Shown piece by piece: positions 52,327-61,292 of a stretch of 64,000 nt of DNA. A model generated the notes under the pieces. The model was given only the letters and a program-made list of their open reading frames with translations. It did no database searches and was not told the DNA's origin. The stretch spans positions 1 through 64,000 of the forward strand of contig JACKIN010000006.1 in NCBI GenBank assembly GCA_020638495.1. The letters run 5' to 3'. The stretch comes from Geminicoccaceae bacterium (GTDB lineage Bacteria > Pseudomonadota > Alphaproteobacteria > Geminicoccales > Geminicoccaceae). Numbering within the stretch: position 1 is the stretch's first letter; every line of letters begins with the position of its first letter. The position numbers and the translations under genes are program-made.

Positions 52327-53930
52327 GCGAGAGCTTCGACTATGTGATCGTGGGCGCCGGCTCCGCCGGCTGCGTCCTCGCCAATCGGCTGAGCGCGGAC
52401 CCGACGACCAGCGTGCTGCTGCTGGAAGCGGGGCCGGAGGACAAGAACCCCTGGATCCACGTGCCGATCGGCTACTACCGGACGATCTTCAACCCGGCCG
52501 TCGCCGGCAATTTCGTGACCGAGCCGGAGCCCGAGCTCGGCGGCCGCAGCATCAACTGGCCGCGCGGTCGGGTGCTCGGCGGCTCGTCCTCGATCAATGG
52601 CCTCGCCTATGTTCGGGGCCAGGCCGAGGACTACGACCACTGGCGGCAGCTCGGCAATCCGGGCTGGGCCTGGGACGACGTGCTGCCGGCCTTCAAGAAG
52701 CTCGAGGACAGCGAGCTCGGCGATCCGGCGCTGCGCGGCAAGGGCGGGCCGCTGCGGGTTTCCGGACCGATCTACCGTTCGCCGCTGATGGATGCCTTCA
52801 TCGAGGCGGCGGAAGCGACGGGCATCCCGCGCAATCCCGACTACAACGGCACGCGGCAGGGCGGCGTCGCCTATTTCCAGCTCACCATCAAAGGCGGCAA
52901 GAGGTGCAGTGCCGCCGTGGCCTATCTGAAGGACATCAGGGGCCGGTCGAACCTGAAGATCGCAACAGGGGCGCTCGCCGCCGGTGTCAGGATGCAGGAT
53001 GGCCGGGCGGTGGGGGTGGACTACCTTCAGGACGGCGCTCAGCGGACCGCCGAGGCAAGGGGCGAGGTCGTGCTCGCCGCCGGCGCCATCCAGTCGCCGC
53101 AGCTCCTGCTGCTCTCGGGCATCGGGCCGGATGGGGCGCTCAAGGCGCACGGCATCGCCCGGCAGCACGAGCTGCCGGGCGTCGGGCAGAACCTGCAGGA
53201 CCATTTCCAGGCGCGCGCCGTCTACCGGGCTCCCTTCCCGGCAACCCTGAACGATGTCGGCAACAGCCTCTGGCGGCGTGGCCTCGCCGGGCTGCAATGG
53301 GGGCTGTTCAAGACGGGGCCGCTGACCATGGGTGCCGGTTGCGTGGCGCTCTTCTGGAAGACGCGCGAGGAGCTGGCGACGCCGGACGTGCAGTTCCACG
53401 TCATCCCGTTCAGCGCCGACAAGCCCGGCGAGCCGCTGCACCCCTTCTCGGGCTACACGGTGTCGGTCTGCCAGCTTCGGCCCGAGAGCCGCGGCGAGCT
53501 GACGCTGCGCTCGGCCGACCCGACCGACCCGCCGGTGATCCACGCCAACTATCTCGCGACCGAGACCGACCGGCAGACCATGGTGGACGGCATGAAGCTG
53601 ATCCGCCGGGTGATGGGGCAGGCGGCGATGCGGCCCTATATCGCCGAGGAGGTCGTCCCGGGTGCGTCTTGCGCGGACGATGCGGCGCTGCTCGGCTTCG
53701 TGCGGTCGACCGGCGGAACGATCTTCCATCCTTCCGGCACCTGCAAGATGGGCCCGGCTGACGACCGGATGGCGGTGGTCGATGCGCGCCTGCGGGTGCA
53801 CGGCGTGGCGGGGCTGCGCGTCGCCGACGCCTCGATCATGCCGACCGTGATCTCCGGCAACACCAACGCCCCGACGATCATGATCGGCGAGAAGGCGGCC
53901 GAGATGATCTTGGCGGACGCCAAGGCCTGA
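52323..53930 (+). CDS. GMC-family oxidoreductase (choline dehydrogenase-like)
   Basis: 535 aa from GTG 52323. ADP-binding motif FDYVIVGAGSAGCVLANRLS (~5-24). GMC signature 1 is GRVLGGSSSINGLAYVRG and signature 2 is GAIQSPQLLLLSGIGP. The active-site pair is the histidine in IFHPSGTCKMG and the asparagine in SGNTNAP. It oxidises an alcohol with FAD. Coupled to soxG by a 4-nt overlap, a choline-type substrate feeding betaine to sarcosine is attractive. Other alcohol substrates are possible, as GMC sequences predict substrate poorly. Confidence 0.88.
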   Translation: MSESFDYVIVGAGSAGCVLANRLSADPTTSVLLLEAGPEDKNPWIHVPIGYYRTIFNPAVAGNFVTEPEPELGGRSINWPRGRVLGGSSSINGLAYVRGQAEDYDHWRQLGNPGWAWDDVLPAFKKLEDSELGDPALRGKGGPLRVSGPIYRSPLMDAFIEAAEATGIPRNPDYNGTRQGGVAYFQLTIKGGKRCSAAVAYLKDIRGRSNLKIATGALAAGVRMQDGRAVGVDYLQDGAQRTAEARGEVVLAAGAIQSPQLLLLSGIGPDGALKAHGIARQHELPGVGQNLQDHFQARAVYRAPFPATLNDVGNSLWRRGLAGLQWGLFKTGPLTMGAGCVALFWKTREELATPDVQFHVIPFSADKPGEPLHPFSGYTVSVCQLRPESRGELTLRSADPTDPPVIHANYLATETDRQTMVDGMKLIRRVMGQAAMRPYIAEEVVPGASCADDAALLGFVRSTGGTIFHPSGTCKMGPADDRMAVVDARLRVHGVAGLRVADASIMPTVISGNTNAPTIMIGEKAAEMILADAKA

Positions 53931-54025
53931 CGGGCGATCGTCACCGGCCTGTGAACCGACGTCATTGGCGTGAAGATGCCGACCCCGGCATGAACGGCGC
54001 ATCATCGACCATGGGAGTCATGGAA

Positions 54026-54499
54026 ATGCGCCTGAAGATCCTGCTTGCCGCCCTTCTCCTGCCGGCCGCTTCGGCTGTGGCCGACCCGTTGCCCGATGCG
54101 ATCGACGGGTGGGCGGTGCACCGGAGCGCCTACGACTACCCGACCCTGGTCGATCGGCTGGATGCGGCGATCGGGGAGAGCTCCTTGAACAAGCTCTCCG
54201 CGGCGAGCGCCACGGTGGGTGCGAAGAACCTCGGCCTCGAGATTCCCGGCAACATGGTGGTGCACGCCTTCGCGCCTCAGTTCGCCGTGCGCATGCTGGA
54301 GGCGAGCATCGCCGCCGGCTACGAGGCGCCCTTGCGCTTCTACCTGACCGAGGACGCGGATGGCACGGCCACCCTGTCCTACAAGACGGCGAGCTTCGTC
54401 TTCGCGCCCTATGCGGATGGTGGCGAGGAGCTGAAGCTGCTGGCGGCCGAGCTCGAGGAGATCCAGGCGGCGATCGCGGCGGCTGCGGTGGGCTCCTAG
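54026..54499 (+). CDS. DUF302 family periplasmic protein
   Basis: 157 aa from ATG 54026 (GGGAG 8 nt upstream). Signal peptide ends near ASAVADPLPDA. The DUF302 core is visible: YDYPTLVDRLDAAI, FAPQFAVRMLEASIAAGYEA, PLRFYLTEDADGTATLSY and FAPYADGG. The family may bind small hydrophobic or redox molecules, with no proven reaction. Its stop lies in CTAG shared with the convergent MFS gene. Confidence 0.8.
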   Translation: MRLKILLAALLLPAASAVADPLPDAIDGWAVHRSAYDYPTLVDRLDAAIGESSLNKLSAASATVGAKNLGLEIPGNMVVHAFAPQFAVRMLEASIAAGYEAPLRFYLTEDADGTATLSYKTASFVFAPYADGGEELKLLAAELEEIQAAIAAAAVGS

Positions 54500-55656
54500 C
54501 TCCGCCTGATCGAGGCGACGCCCAGCGTGGCGATGCCGATGGCCAGGATCGGGATGATGAAGAGGGCGGCCCTGAGCCCGATTGCTTCCGCCAGCAGGCC
54601 GATGAGCGGCGGGCCGGCGAGGAAGCCCGTGTAGCCGACCGTGGCCACGGCGGCGACGCCGGTGCCGGGGGGGATGCCCGGCGTGTTCGAGGCGCGGCGG
54701 AAGGCGATGGGCACGACGGCGGCGAGGCCGGCGCCGAGGGCGACGAAGCCGAGGATGGCGATCGCGGTGCCGGACTGGAGCAGGCCCGCGGTCATGCCGA
54801 TGCCGGCCAGGGCGGAGCCGCCGCGGAGCAGCGTCAGCTCGCCGAACCGTTCGCCGAGCGAATCCGCAATAAATCGGGTGAGGGTCAGGCCGAGCGAGAA
54901 GCCGGCGAGGGCCAGGGCGGCGATGCCGGGCGGTGCGTCGAGAACGGTGCGGACATAGACGGCACTCCAGTCCGCCGCCGCACCCTCGGCGAGGAAGGCG
55001 GCGACAGCGATGCAGGCGAGCGGCCAGAGGGGGCCGTGCGGGAAGGCGAACATCTTCTCGCCCGGCCCCGATGCCTCGGCGGGCCGGTCGGCCAGTGCGG
55101 CGCGGATGGCCAGCAGCGCCGCGATGGCGAGCGCGCTGGTCAACGGCAGATGCACGGCGACCGGGATCGCCAGCCCGGCGAAGAGGCTGCCGGCCGTGCT
55201 GCCGAGGAGCACCCCGACGCCGTACATGCCGTGCAGGGCGGACATGATGTTGAAGCCGAGGGCGCGCTCGATCGCGGCGCCCTTGGCGTTCATCGACACA
55301 TCCATCGCCCCGTTGGCGAAGCCGAGCAGGAACATGGCGAACGCCAGACTCCAGATATCGACCGCGAAGGCCGGCAGGGCCGCGGCGGTGGCCGTCGCGA
55401 GGCCGGTGATGGCGGCGAGCGTGCCGGCGCCGAAGCGGCCGACCAGCCGGCCGCTGAATGGCAGGATGAGCGCCGAGCCGAGCGGCATGCCCATGAGGGC
55501 GAGGCCGAGGGCACCGTCACCGAGCCCGAGCGCCTCCTTGGTTGCCGGGATCCGGGTAAACCAGTTGGCCAGCACGAAGCCATTGGCGATGAAGACGAGT
55601 GCTATGGCGCGCGAGGTGGGCGTCGCCGAGAGCGCTCGGAGGCTGTGCAGCAACAT
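54496..55656 (-). CDS. Major facilitator superfamily transporter (YbjJ-like)
   Basis: 386 aa with twelve membrane segments. LANWFTRIPATKEALGLGDG and GMPLGSALILPFSGRLVGRFG mark loops 1-2 and 2-3; AMDVSMNAKGAAIERALG is typical of the FucP/YbjJ-like subfamily. Probably an importer or exporter of a small solute. Tail-to-tail with the DUF302 gene, overlapping by CTAG. Confidence 0.87.
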   Translation of the reverse strand: MLLHSLRALSATPTSRAIALVFIANGFVLANWFTRIPATKEALGLGDGALGLALMGMPLGSALILPFSGRLVGRFGAGTLAAITGLATATAAALPAFAVDIWSLAFAMFLLGFANGAMDVSMNAKGAAIERALGFNIMSALHGMYGVGVLLGSTAGSLFAGLAIPVAVHLPLTSALAIAALLAIRAALADRPAEASGPGEKMFAFPHGPLWPLACIAVAAFLAEGAAADWSAVYVRTVLDAPPGIAALALAGFSLGLTLTRFIADSLGERFGELTLLRGGSALAGIGMTAGLLQSGTAIAILGFVALGAGLAAVVPIAFRRASNTPGIPPGTGVAAVATVGYTGFLAGPPLIGLLAEAIGLRAALFIIPILAIGIATLGVASIRRS

Positions 55657-55745
55657 GGTCGGTAGCGACTCCGGGCCTCTTTGTTCGATGAAGCGAGGGG
55701 CTTAGACTGCGGGTCCGGCTCTGGCAACGCCGGCAGGAAGGGCGG

Positions 55746-56765
55746 GTGGCGATGGCGGTGATCGATCTGGCACCGGGGGTGACGCGGGGGCTCGTCGTGC
55801 CGGCGGCGTTGGCGCCCGTGGACGCCATGCTCGCCGACCGCCTGGGGACGGAAGCGGCGACCGTCGTGCACGGCTTCGCCGGTGGCATCCTGGTGGCGGT
55901 GGCGGCATGCCTGACCGGCGAGCGCCCGGGCGCCATCGACCGTCTGCCCGATGGTGGCGGGCGGATCGTCCTGCAGAAGGCGCATTGCATCGATCTCGGT
56001 TGCCGGCTCACCCAGATCCTTGCCGCGGCCGGGGCGGTGCCGGTCGAGATCGGGGCCGTGAATGGCACGGCGCTCTACCAGCTCGAGGAGGCGCTGGCCG
56101 AGGGCGCGGCTGGCGCGCTTTTCGTGGTCGGTGCCGGCGTGGATGGCGGAGCGCTGCTCGAGCTGCCGAGCTTCCTCTTCGCCGCGCACAGCCGGCAGGT
56201 GCCGGTGGTCGTCGTGGCACCCGATCGAGTGGACTGGACCGGTCTCCTCGATGCCGGGGCCGATCTCGTGGTGCTCGATGCGACAACCGCGTTCGGCGGG
56301 CCCGGGGCCGGCATCGTCGCCGGGCGGACGGCGCTGGTGCGGGCGGCCCGCCTGCAGCGGCTCGGCATCGGCCGGCTGGTGCAGCCGACGCCGGCGCTGC
56401 TAGCCGAGCTCGCAGGGGCCCTGGCCGTGGATCGGGCGGCGCTGGTCGAGGACCGGCGCGACCGCGTGGCGGCCCGGTTTTCGGGCATCGCCGGGATCGC
56501 CGTCGAGCCGGGCGATGGCGGTCTCGTGCTGGTCGTCGACGCGGCGCTCGCCGGCTTCTCGGCTCGGGATCTCGCATTTGCCCTACAGGGAGGCGAGCCT
56601 GCCGTGCTGCTCGACGATCGCAAGGCGTCGACCGGGCGGCTCGTGCTGGATCTCGCCCGACCGGACGACGCCACGCTCGAGCAGGCGCTGCTCGCGATCG
56701 GTGCCTGCATCGAAGTCGACGTGGCACCGGCGCCCTGGCCCGGCCGCAGGCTGGACGGCTCCTAG
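55746..56765 (+). CDS. SelA/DgaE-like fold-type I protein lacking the PLP lysine
   Basis: 339 aa from GTG 55746, with AGGAAGG upstream. VHGFAGGILVAVAACLTGE, IVLQKAHCIDLGCRLTQILA and PTPALLAELAGAL follow the SelA/D-glucosaminate ammonia-lyase-like family. Where relatives have DLVTFSGDKLLGGP-like sequence with the PLP lysine, this protein reads DLVVLDATTAFGGPGAGI, so T181 replaces Lys. The aspartate that pairs with the pyridine nitrogen also seems lost (VVVVAPDRVDW). It keeps full length and a good ribosome site, so a non-PLP or regulatory role is more likely than decay. Confidence 0.68.
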   Translation: MAMAVIDLAPGVTRGLVVPAALAPVDAMLADRLGTEAATVVHGFAGGILVAVAACLTGERPGAIDRLPDGGGRIVLQKAHCIDLGCRLTQILAAAGAVPVEIGAVNGTALYQLEEALAEGAAGALFVVGAGVDGGALLELPSFLFAAHSRQVPVVVVAPDRVDWTGLLDAGADLVVLDATTAFGGPGAGIVAGRTALVRAARLQRLGIGRLVQPTPALLAELAGALAVDRAALVEDRRDRVAARFSGIAGIAVEPGDGGLVLVVDAALAGFSARDLAFALQGGEPAVLLDDRKASTGRLVLDLARPDDATLEQALLAIGACIEVDVAPAPWPGRRLDGS

Positions 56766-57961
56766 GCTGTGCCGCGCTCGCCCGGCCAGAGCATGGCGAG
56801 CGCACCCGTGGCCGCACCAAGTCCCATGACGCCGAAGGCGAGGCCCCAGGCCGTGGCATCGGCGCCGAATGCGTCGAGCACGCCGCCTATGGCGAGGGGG
56901 CTCAGGAGGGCCATCGTGGCGGCGAGGAAGGTCTGCACGGCGATGGCCGCACCGCGACGTTCGGGTGGCGTGCTCTGGATGGTGCCGACCAGGATCGCCG
57001 AGTTGTCGGCCATCACGAGGGCGCCATAGACCAGCGCGAGGCAGGCGACGAGGACAAAGCCCTGGTCGGTGGCGAACGCCATCAGCGCCGCCATGGCGGC
57101 GGCGGCCAGCATCAGGGTGGCCACGGCGCGACGGCGGCCGGAACGTTCGGCGAGCTCGTTGCCGAGCAGCCCAGCCGGCAGGCCGGCGACGACCAGGGCG
57201 GTGGCGGCAAGGCCGACCAGCACGAGATTGCCGTCGCCGGAGCGTGCCGCCACGAAGGTCAGGAAGGCCACGATCCAGGTGCGGAAGGCGAACATTTCCC
57301 AGGAATGGCCGGCATAAGCCAGGATGAACCGCATGGTCTGGCGATCGCGCAGGACGGCGCCGACGCGGGTCAGGGCGTGGCCGCCGGTGGAGGCAGGCCT
57401 GGGCGAACGCTTCGGCAGAAGGGAGACGAGAGCCGCTCCGGTGAACGCGGTGAGGCCGGTCAGGGCGAAGGCGGCATGCCAGTCGAAGGTGCTGGTGAGC
57501 AGGCCGGCGAGGAAGAGCGAGGTGGCCGAGGCGAGCGAGAAGGTGGCGGCGTAGAGGGCAGGGAAGCGGCCGCCGGGCCGGCCCTCGGGCAGCCGGTCGG
57601 TGAGCGCCTTCAGGCCCGGCATGTAGCTGCCGGCGATGGCGACGCCGGTGAGCACGCGCCAGCCGGCGGCCGACCAGAAGCCTTCGGCGAAGAGGGCGAA
57701 GCCGATGCCGCCGATGCCGCCGACGAGGCAGGCAGAGAGCACGATGCTGCGGGCATCGATGCGGTCGGTGGCGGCGACCAGGATCGGGGCGGCGATCGCA
57801 TAGCCCACATACGAGGCGCCGCCGATCCAGGCCGCCTCGGTGTTGGTCAACGTCCATTCCCGGATGAAGACCGGGATCAGCGCCTGGAACGTCAGCGAGC
57901 CGGTCATGGCGAGCATCTGCACGGCGCAGAGCAGAAGCGTCAGTGGCAGTGGCGCGGTCAT
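56762..57961 (-). CDS. Major facilitator superfamily transporter
   Basis: 399 aa from ATG 57961 with twelve predicted helices. AAPILVAATDRIDARSIVL is the loop 2-3 motif, GVAIAGSYMPGLKALTDRLP the helix 4 region, and NELAERSGRRRAVATLML the second-half repeat of that motif. The pattern is of the MFS branch near cyanate/nitrite transporters. Substrate unknown. Tail-to-tail with the SelA-like gene through CTAG. Confidence 0.86.
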   Translation of the reverse strand: MTAPLPLTLLLCAVQMLAMTGSLTFQALIPVFIREWTLTNTEAAWIGGASYVGYAIAAPILVAATDRIDARSIVLSACLVGGIGGIGFALFAEGFWSAAGWRVLTGVAIAGSYMPGLKALTDRLPEGRPGGRFPALYAATFSLASATSLFLAGLLTSTFDWHAAFALTGLTAFTGAALVSLLPKRSPRPASTGGHALTRVGAVLRDRQTMRFILAYAGHSWEMFAFRTWIVAFLTFVAARSGDGNLVLVGLAATALVVAGLPAGLLGNELAERSGRRRAVATLMLAAAAMAALMAFATDQGFVLVACLALVYGALVMADNSAILVGTIQSTPPERRGAAIAVQTFLAATMALLSPLAIGGVLDAFGADATAWGLAFGVMGLGAATGALAMLWPGERGTA

Positions 57962-58050
57962 TGCATCGTGTGTCCACCGGGTGGCATAGGTTTGCCCGGA
58001 GTCGATCCGCTGCGAATGGCCGGCCATCCCGGTCGCACAAGGGGACGCGC

Positions 58051-58281
58051 ATGACCAGGCAGTTGCTGCACCTCGTCTTCGGCGGCGAGCTCAAGGACCC
58101 GCAGGGCACCGAGTTCGTCGATACCGAAAAGCTCGATATCGTCGGTATCTATCCGAGCTACGCGGCCGCCGAGCGGGCGTGGCGGGCCAAGGCGCAGGCG
58201 ACGGTCGACGACGCGCACACGCGCTACTTCGTGGTCCACCTGCACCGGTTCCTGGATCCGGACGAGCCGACGAAGAGCTAG
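58051..58281 (+). CDS. DUF4170 protein
   Basis: 76 aa from ATG 58051, with AAGGGGA upstream. HLVFGGELKDPQGTEFVD and VGIYPSYAAAERAWRAKAQ are typical of DUF4170, a small protein found almost only in Alphaproteobacteria. It has no known reaction. It ends in a CTAG overlap with the convergent FAD oxidoreductase gene. Confidence 0.85.
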   Translation: MTRQLLHLVFGGELKDPQGTEFVDTEKLDIVGIYPSYAAAERAWRAKAQATVDDAHTRYFVVHLHRFLDPDEPTKS

Positions 58282-59417
58282 CCGAGGAACCGGTCGGGCC
58301 CGAGGGCGGCGGCGATCTCCAGTTCTTTCCCGTTGAGCTCCAGCCGCGTGGCGAGCCGGGCGGCCAGTTGCGACAGGGCCGGCGAGGTCTGGATGCCGTA
58401 GCCGCCCTGGCCGGCGAGCCAGAAGAAGCCTTCGGCGCGCGGATCGAAGCCGACGACCGGCGAGCCGTCCGCGACGAAGGTGCGCAGGCCCGCCCAGCTC
58501 CGCTCGACGCGTCGAATGCCGAGCGGCAGGGCACGCTCGATGCGGTCGATGGCAATCGCGATGTCGAGCTCCTCGGGCTGGGCATCGCAGGGCTCGGATG
58601 GCGTCGTGTCCGCCGGCGAGCAGAGCAGCTTGCCGGCCTCCGGCCGGAAGTAGAACTGCTCGTCGATGTCGTCGACGCACGGCCAGCCGCTGACGTCCAG
58701 CCCGTCCGGCGGGCGCACGATGAGGGCGGTGCGGCGCTTCGGCACCATGCCGAGCGGACCCAGGCCGGCCAGCGCCGCCAGCTCGTCGGCCCAGGCACCC
58801 GCCGCATTGACGACGACGGGTGCATGCAGGCTGCCGCGTGCCGTGCCGACGTGCCAAAGGCCGTTGCCATGGTCCACGGTCCGGACTTCGGCCGAGGTGA
58901 GCAGCTTGCCGCCGCGCTGGCGAAAGCCGCGCAGGAAGCCCTGGAAGATCGCGTCGACATCGAGATCCCGGGCATCGCCGTCATAGACCGCGGCGGCCGC
59001 GTAGGCCGGATCGAGGGCCGGGACCATGGCGAGAATGGCCTTGGGGTCCAGCCGCTCGACGTGGGGGAGGTGGCGGCGCTGGCGTGCCAGGTAGCGGTCG
59101 AGCCTGTCCATCTGGTCGGGGCGGACGAGGGTCAGCGCGCCGCGCGGGTGGATCAGGGGCACCTCGCTGAAATCGGCCGGCGGGCCGGCGAGGAAGGCCT
59201 CGCTCAGCACGGTCAGGTCGCGGATGACCTCGGTGCCGTAGCCCTTGAGATAGACGGCGGCCGAGCGGCCGGTCGTATGGTAGCCGGGCTGATCCTCGCG
59301 CTCGACGATGGCGACCCGTGCATCGGCTGCGAGATTCCAGGCGATCCCGGCACCGGCGATGCCGGCCCCGATCACGATGATGTCGAACGTGTCCCCGTCG
59401 GTCTCGCTGTCGCTCAA
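58278..59417 (-). CDS. FAD-dependent oxidoreductase (DadA/DAO-like)
   Basis: 379 aa with a TTG start in a TTGA overlap with the moeA stop. FAD motif DIIVIGAGIAGAGIAWNLA (~12-30), then GYHTTGRSAAVYLKGYG, a phosphate-contacting loop typical of DAO-fold proteins, NAAGAWADELAALAG mid-protein and WLAGQGGYGIQTSPAL at the C-terminal FAD clamp. Relatives oxidise D-amino acids, glycine or 2-hydroxyacids. Its coupling to moeA has no obvious metabolic meaning. Confidence 0.86.
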   Translation of the reverse strand: MSDSETDGDTFDIIVIGAGIAGAGIAWNLAADARVAIVEREDQPGYHTTGRSAAVYLKGYGTEVIRDLTVLSEAFLAGPPADFSEVPLIHPRGALTLVRPDQMDRLDRYLARQRRHLPHVERLDPKAILAMVPALDPAYAAAAVYDGDARDLDVDAIFQGFLRGFRQRGGKLLTSAEVRTVDHGNGLWHVGTARGSLHAPVVVNAAGAWADELAALAGLGPLGMVPKRRTALIVRPPDGLDVSGWPCVDDIDEQFYFRPEAGKLLCSPADTTPSEPCDAQPEELDIAIAIDRIERALPLGIRRVERSWAGLRTFVADGSPVVGFDPRAEGFFWLAGQGGYGIQTSPALSQLAARLATRLELNGKELEIAAALGPDRFLG

Positions 59418-60664
59418 ACTGCCCCCAATTCGTTGAAGCTGAAAAATTTCACTGAATCGCCCGGGACGATTCTGGTCGTGCTCTCGGCCACCTCGACCAA
59501 GCCGTCGGCGTCGGTCAGCGAGGTCAGGATGCCGGAGCCCTGGCGACGGATGATCTCCACCGTGCTCCCCACCAGACGGGCGCGCAGCAGCTCCGTGCGG
59601 CCGGGCTTCTTGGTCAGCTCGAAGGCGGCGGGCAGGGTGAAGGCCCTGGGCTCGAGCCAGTCGGCGCCGGCCAGGCGGGCGAGGACGGGGCGTGCCAGGC
59701 GCATGAAGCAGACCGCGGCGGCCACCGGATTGCCGGGCAGGCCGATGGTCAGCGCCTCGCCGAGATGGCCGAAGGCGAGCGGGCGGCCCGGCTTCATCGC
59801 GATCTGCCAGAAATGCAGGCGGCCATGCCGCTCGACCGTACGGACGACATGGTCCTCGTCACCCCGGGAAGCCCCGCCCGAGGAAAGGATGACGTGGTGC
59901 GTGCCGGCGGCCGCCAGCATCGCCGCCGCCACCGCATCGGGCTCGTCCGCGAGAATGCCGAGGTCGTCGACCTCGATCGGCAGGTTCCGCAACAGGCTTC
60001 GGAGGAGATAGCGGTTGGCGTCGAAGAGTGCTCCCGGCGGCAGGCTGCCGCCCGGCTCGCGCAGCTCGTCGCCGCTCGACAGCAGCGCCAGCCGGAGCCG
60101 CTCGAAGACCGGCAGGCGTGCCAGCCCGATCTCGGCGGCGACGGCGACATGGTGGGGGCGGAGCAGCAGGCCCGTGGCGAAGAGCGTCGCACCTGCCGCG
60201 ATATCCTCGCCGGCGCGGCGGCGGTTGCTGGAGGGGCGCATCGGCCTGGCGAGTGTCAGGCTGGTCCCGTCCTCGACCACCTCCTCCTGCATGGCGACCG
60301 TGTCGGTCCCCGCCGGCATCATGGCACCGGTCAGCACGCGCATGGCATGGCCGGGCGGCACGGCGGCCGTGGCCGGATGACCGGCCGCGGCGCGGTCGGA
60401 AACGAGAGTGAGGCGCGACGGTCCCGTCGATGCCTGGCTGGTGGCGGCGAAGGCGAAGCCGTCGACCGCCGCGTTGTCGAAGGCCGGCACGGCGCGCGGG
60501 CTGACCAGCGGGGCCGCGAGCACGCGGCCGGCCGCCTCGGCCAACGGCACGGTCTCCGTGCCGACGATGGGGCCGACCCGCTGGCGCAGCCGTTCCAGCG
60601 CCGCCGCGAGGCCGATATGCCCGCGGCCGGAATCGAAGCAGTCGAAGGGTGGTGCCTCAGTCAG
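59414..60664 (-). CDS. moeA: Molybdopterin molybdenumtransferase (MoeA), CTG start
   Basis: 416 aa. FDCF at residues 6-9, AAGRVLAAPLVSPRAVPAFDN, AAVDGFAF, RVLTGAMMPAGTDTVAMQEE, RRAGEDIAAG, LLSSGDEL and FGLPGNPVAA-like TIGLPGNPVAAAVCF are MoeA signatures. It inserts molybdate into adenylylated molybdopterin. The frame has no ATG, GTG or TTG before the conserved FDCF segment. The only start that keeps it is CTG at 60664, in a CTGA overlap with the mobB stop, 8 nt after GGGAG. Confidence 0.9.
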   Translation of the reverse strand: MTEAPPFDCFDSGRGHIGLAAALERLRQRVGPIVGTETVPLAEAAGRVLAAPLVSPRAVPAFDNAAVDGFAFAATSQASTGPSRLTLVSDRAAAGHPATAAVPPGHAMRVLTGAMMPAGTDTVAMQEEVVEDGTSLTLARPMRPSSNRRRAGEDIAAGATLFATGLLLRPHHVAVAAEIGLARLPVFERLRLALLSSGDELREPGGSLPPGALFDANRYLLRSLLRNLPIEVDDLGILADEPDAVAAAMLAAAGTHHVILSSGGASRGDEDHVVRTVERHGRLHFWQIAMKPGRPLAFGHLGEALTIGLPGNPVAAAVCFMRLARPVLARLAGADWLEPRAFTLPAAFELTKKPGRTELLRARLVGSTVEIIRRQGSGILTSLTDADGLVEVAESTTRIVPGDSVKFFSFNELGAV

Positions 60665-61164
60665 GTCTCGATCTCCCGGGCACGGTCGAGCGCCAAGCGG
60701 GCAATGGCCGGGATGTCGTCGAGGTGGAGGACCGGCACCGGCAGATCGTCGATCGGGATGTCGGCGGCGACGGCGACGACATCCGGGTCGTCGCGGGCGA
60801 TGAGCCCGGTGCCGCGCTCGCCCCTGTGGACCTCGATCTTGGGCAGCGAGGTCCCCTTGAAGCCCTCGACGATCACCAGGTCGGCCGGTGCCAGCTTCGC
60901 GAGGAGCGGCATGAGCGGGGGCTCCGGCTCGTCCCGCAATTCGTGCATCAGGATCCAGCGACGGCCCGTGGCGAGGATCACCTCGCCGGCCCCGGCCTGC
61001 CGGTGGCGCCACGTGTCCTTGCCGGGCTGATCCAGATCGACGCTGTGATGGGCGTGCTTGACGGTCGAAACCCGCAGCCCGCGCTCGGTCAGATGCTCGA
61101 TCAGGCGGACGACCAGGGTCGTCTTGCCATTGTTCTTCCAACCGACAACACTTATGACGCGCAT
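60661..61164 (-). CDS. mobB: Molybdopterin-guanine dinucleotide biosynthesis adaptor (MobB)
   Basis: 167 aa from ATG 61164. P-loop GWKNNGKTTLVVRL (~8-21), then VSTVKHAHHSVDLDQPGKDTW and LVIVEGFKGTSLPKIEVHR. It is a GTPase-like helper for adding GMP to the molybdenum cofactor. First of the mobB-moeA pair, divergent from tusA across 128 bp. Confidence 0.92.
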   Translation of the reverse strand: MRVISVVGWKNNGKTTLVVRLIEHLTERGLRVSTVKHAHHSVDLDQPGKDTWRHRQAGAGEVILATGRRWILMHELRDEPEPPLMPLLAKLAPADLVIVEGFKGTSLPKIEVHRGERGTGLIARDDPDVVAVAADIPIDDLPVPVLHLDDIPAIARLALDRAREIET

Positions 61165-61292
61165 GGTAATTGGGCTGCACACCTGCTGTGGCGGCTCATC
61201 CCGCCGCACTCCGCTTACCATGCGGATGGTGGTTCGGCCACACGGGGAACGCAGCGCGATCGGGGGCGGTGGCAGGTCCGGACAAAGCACGT

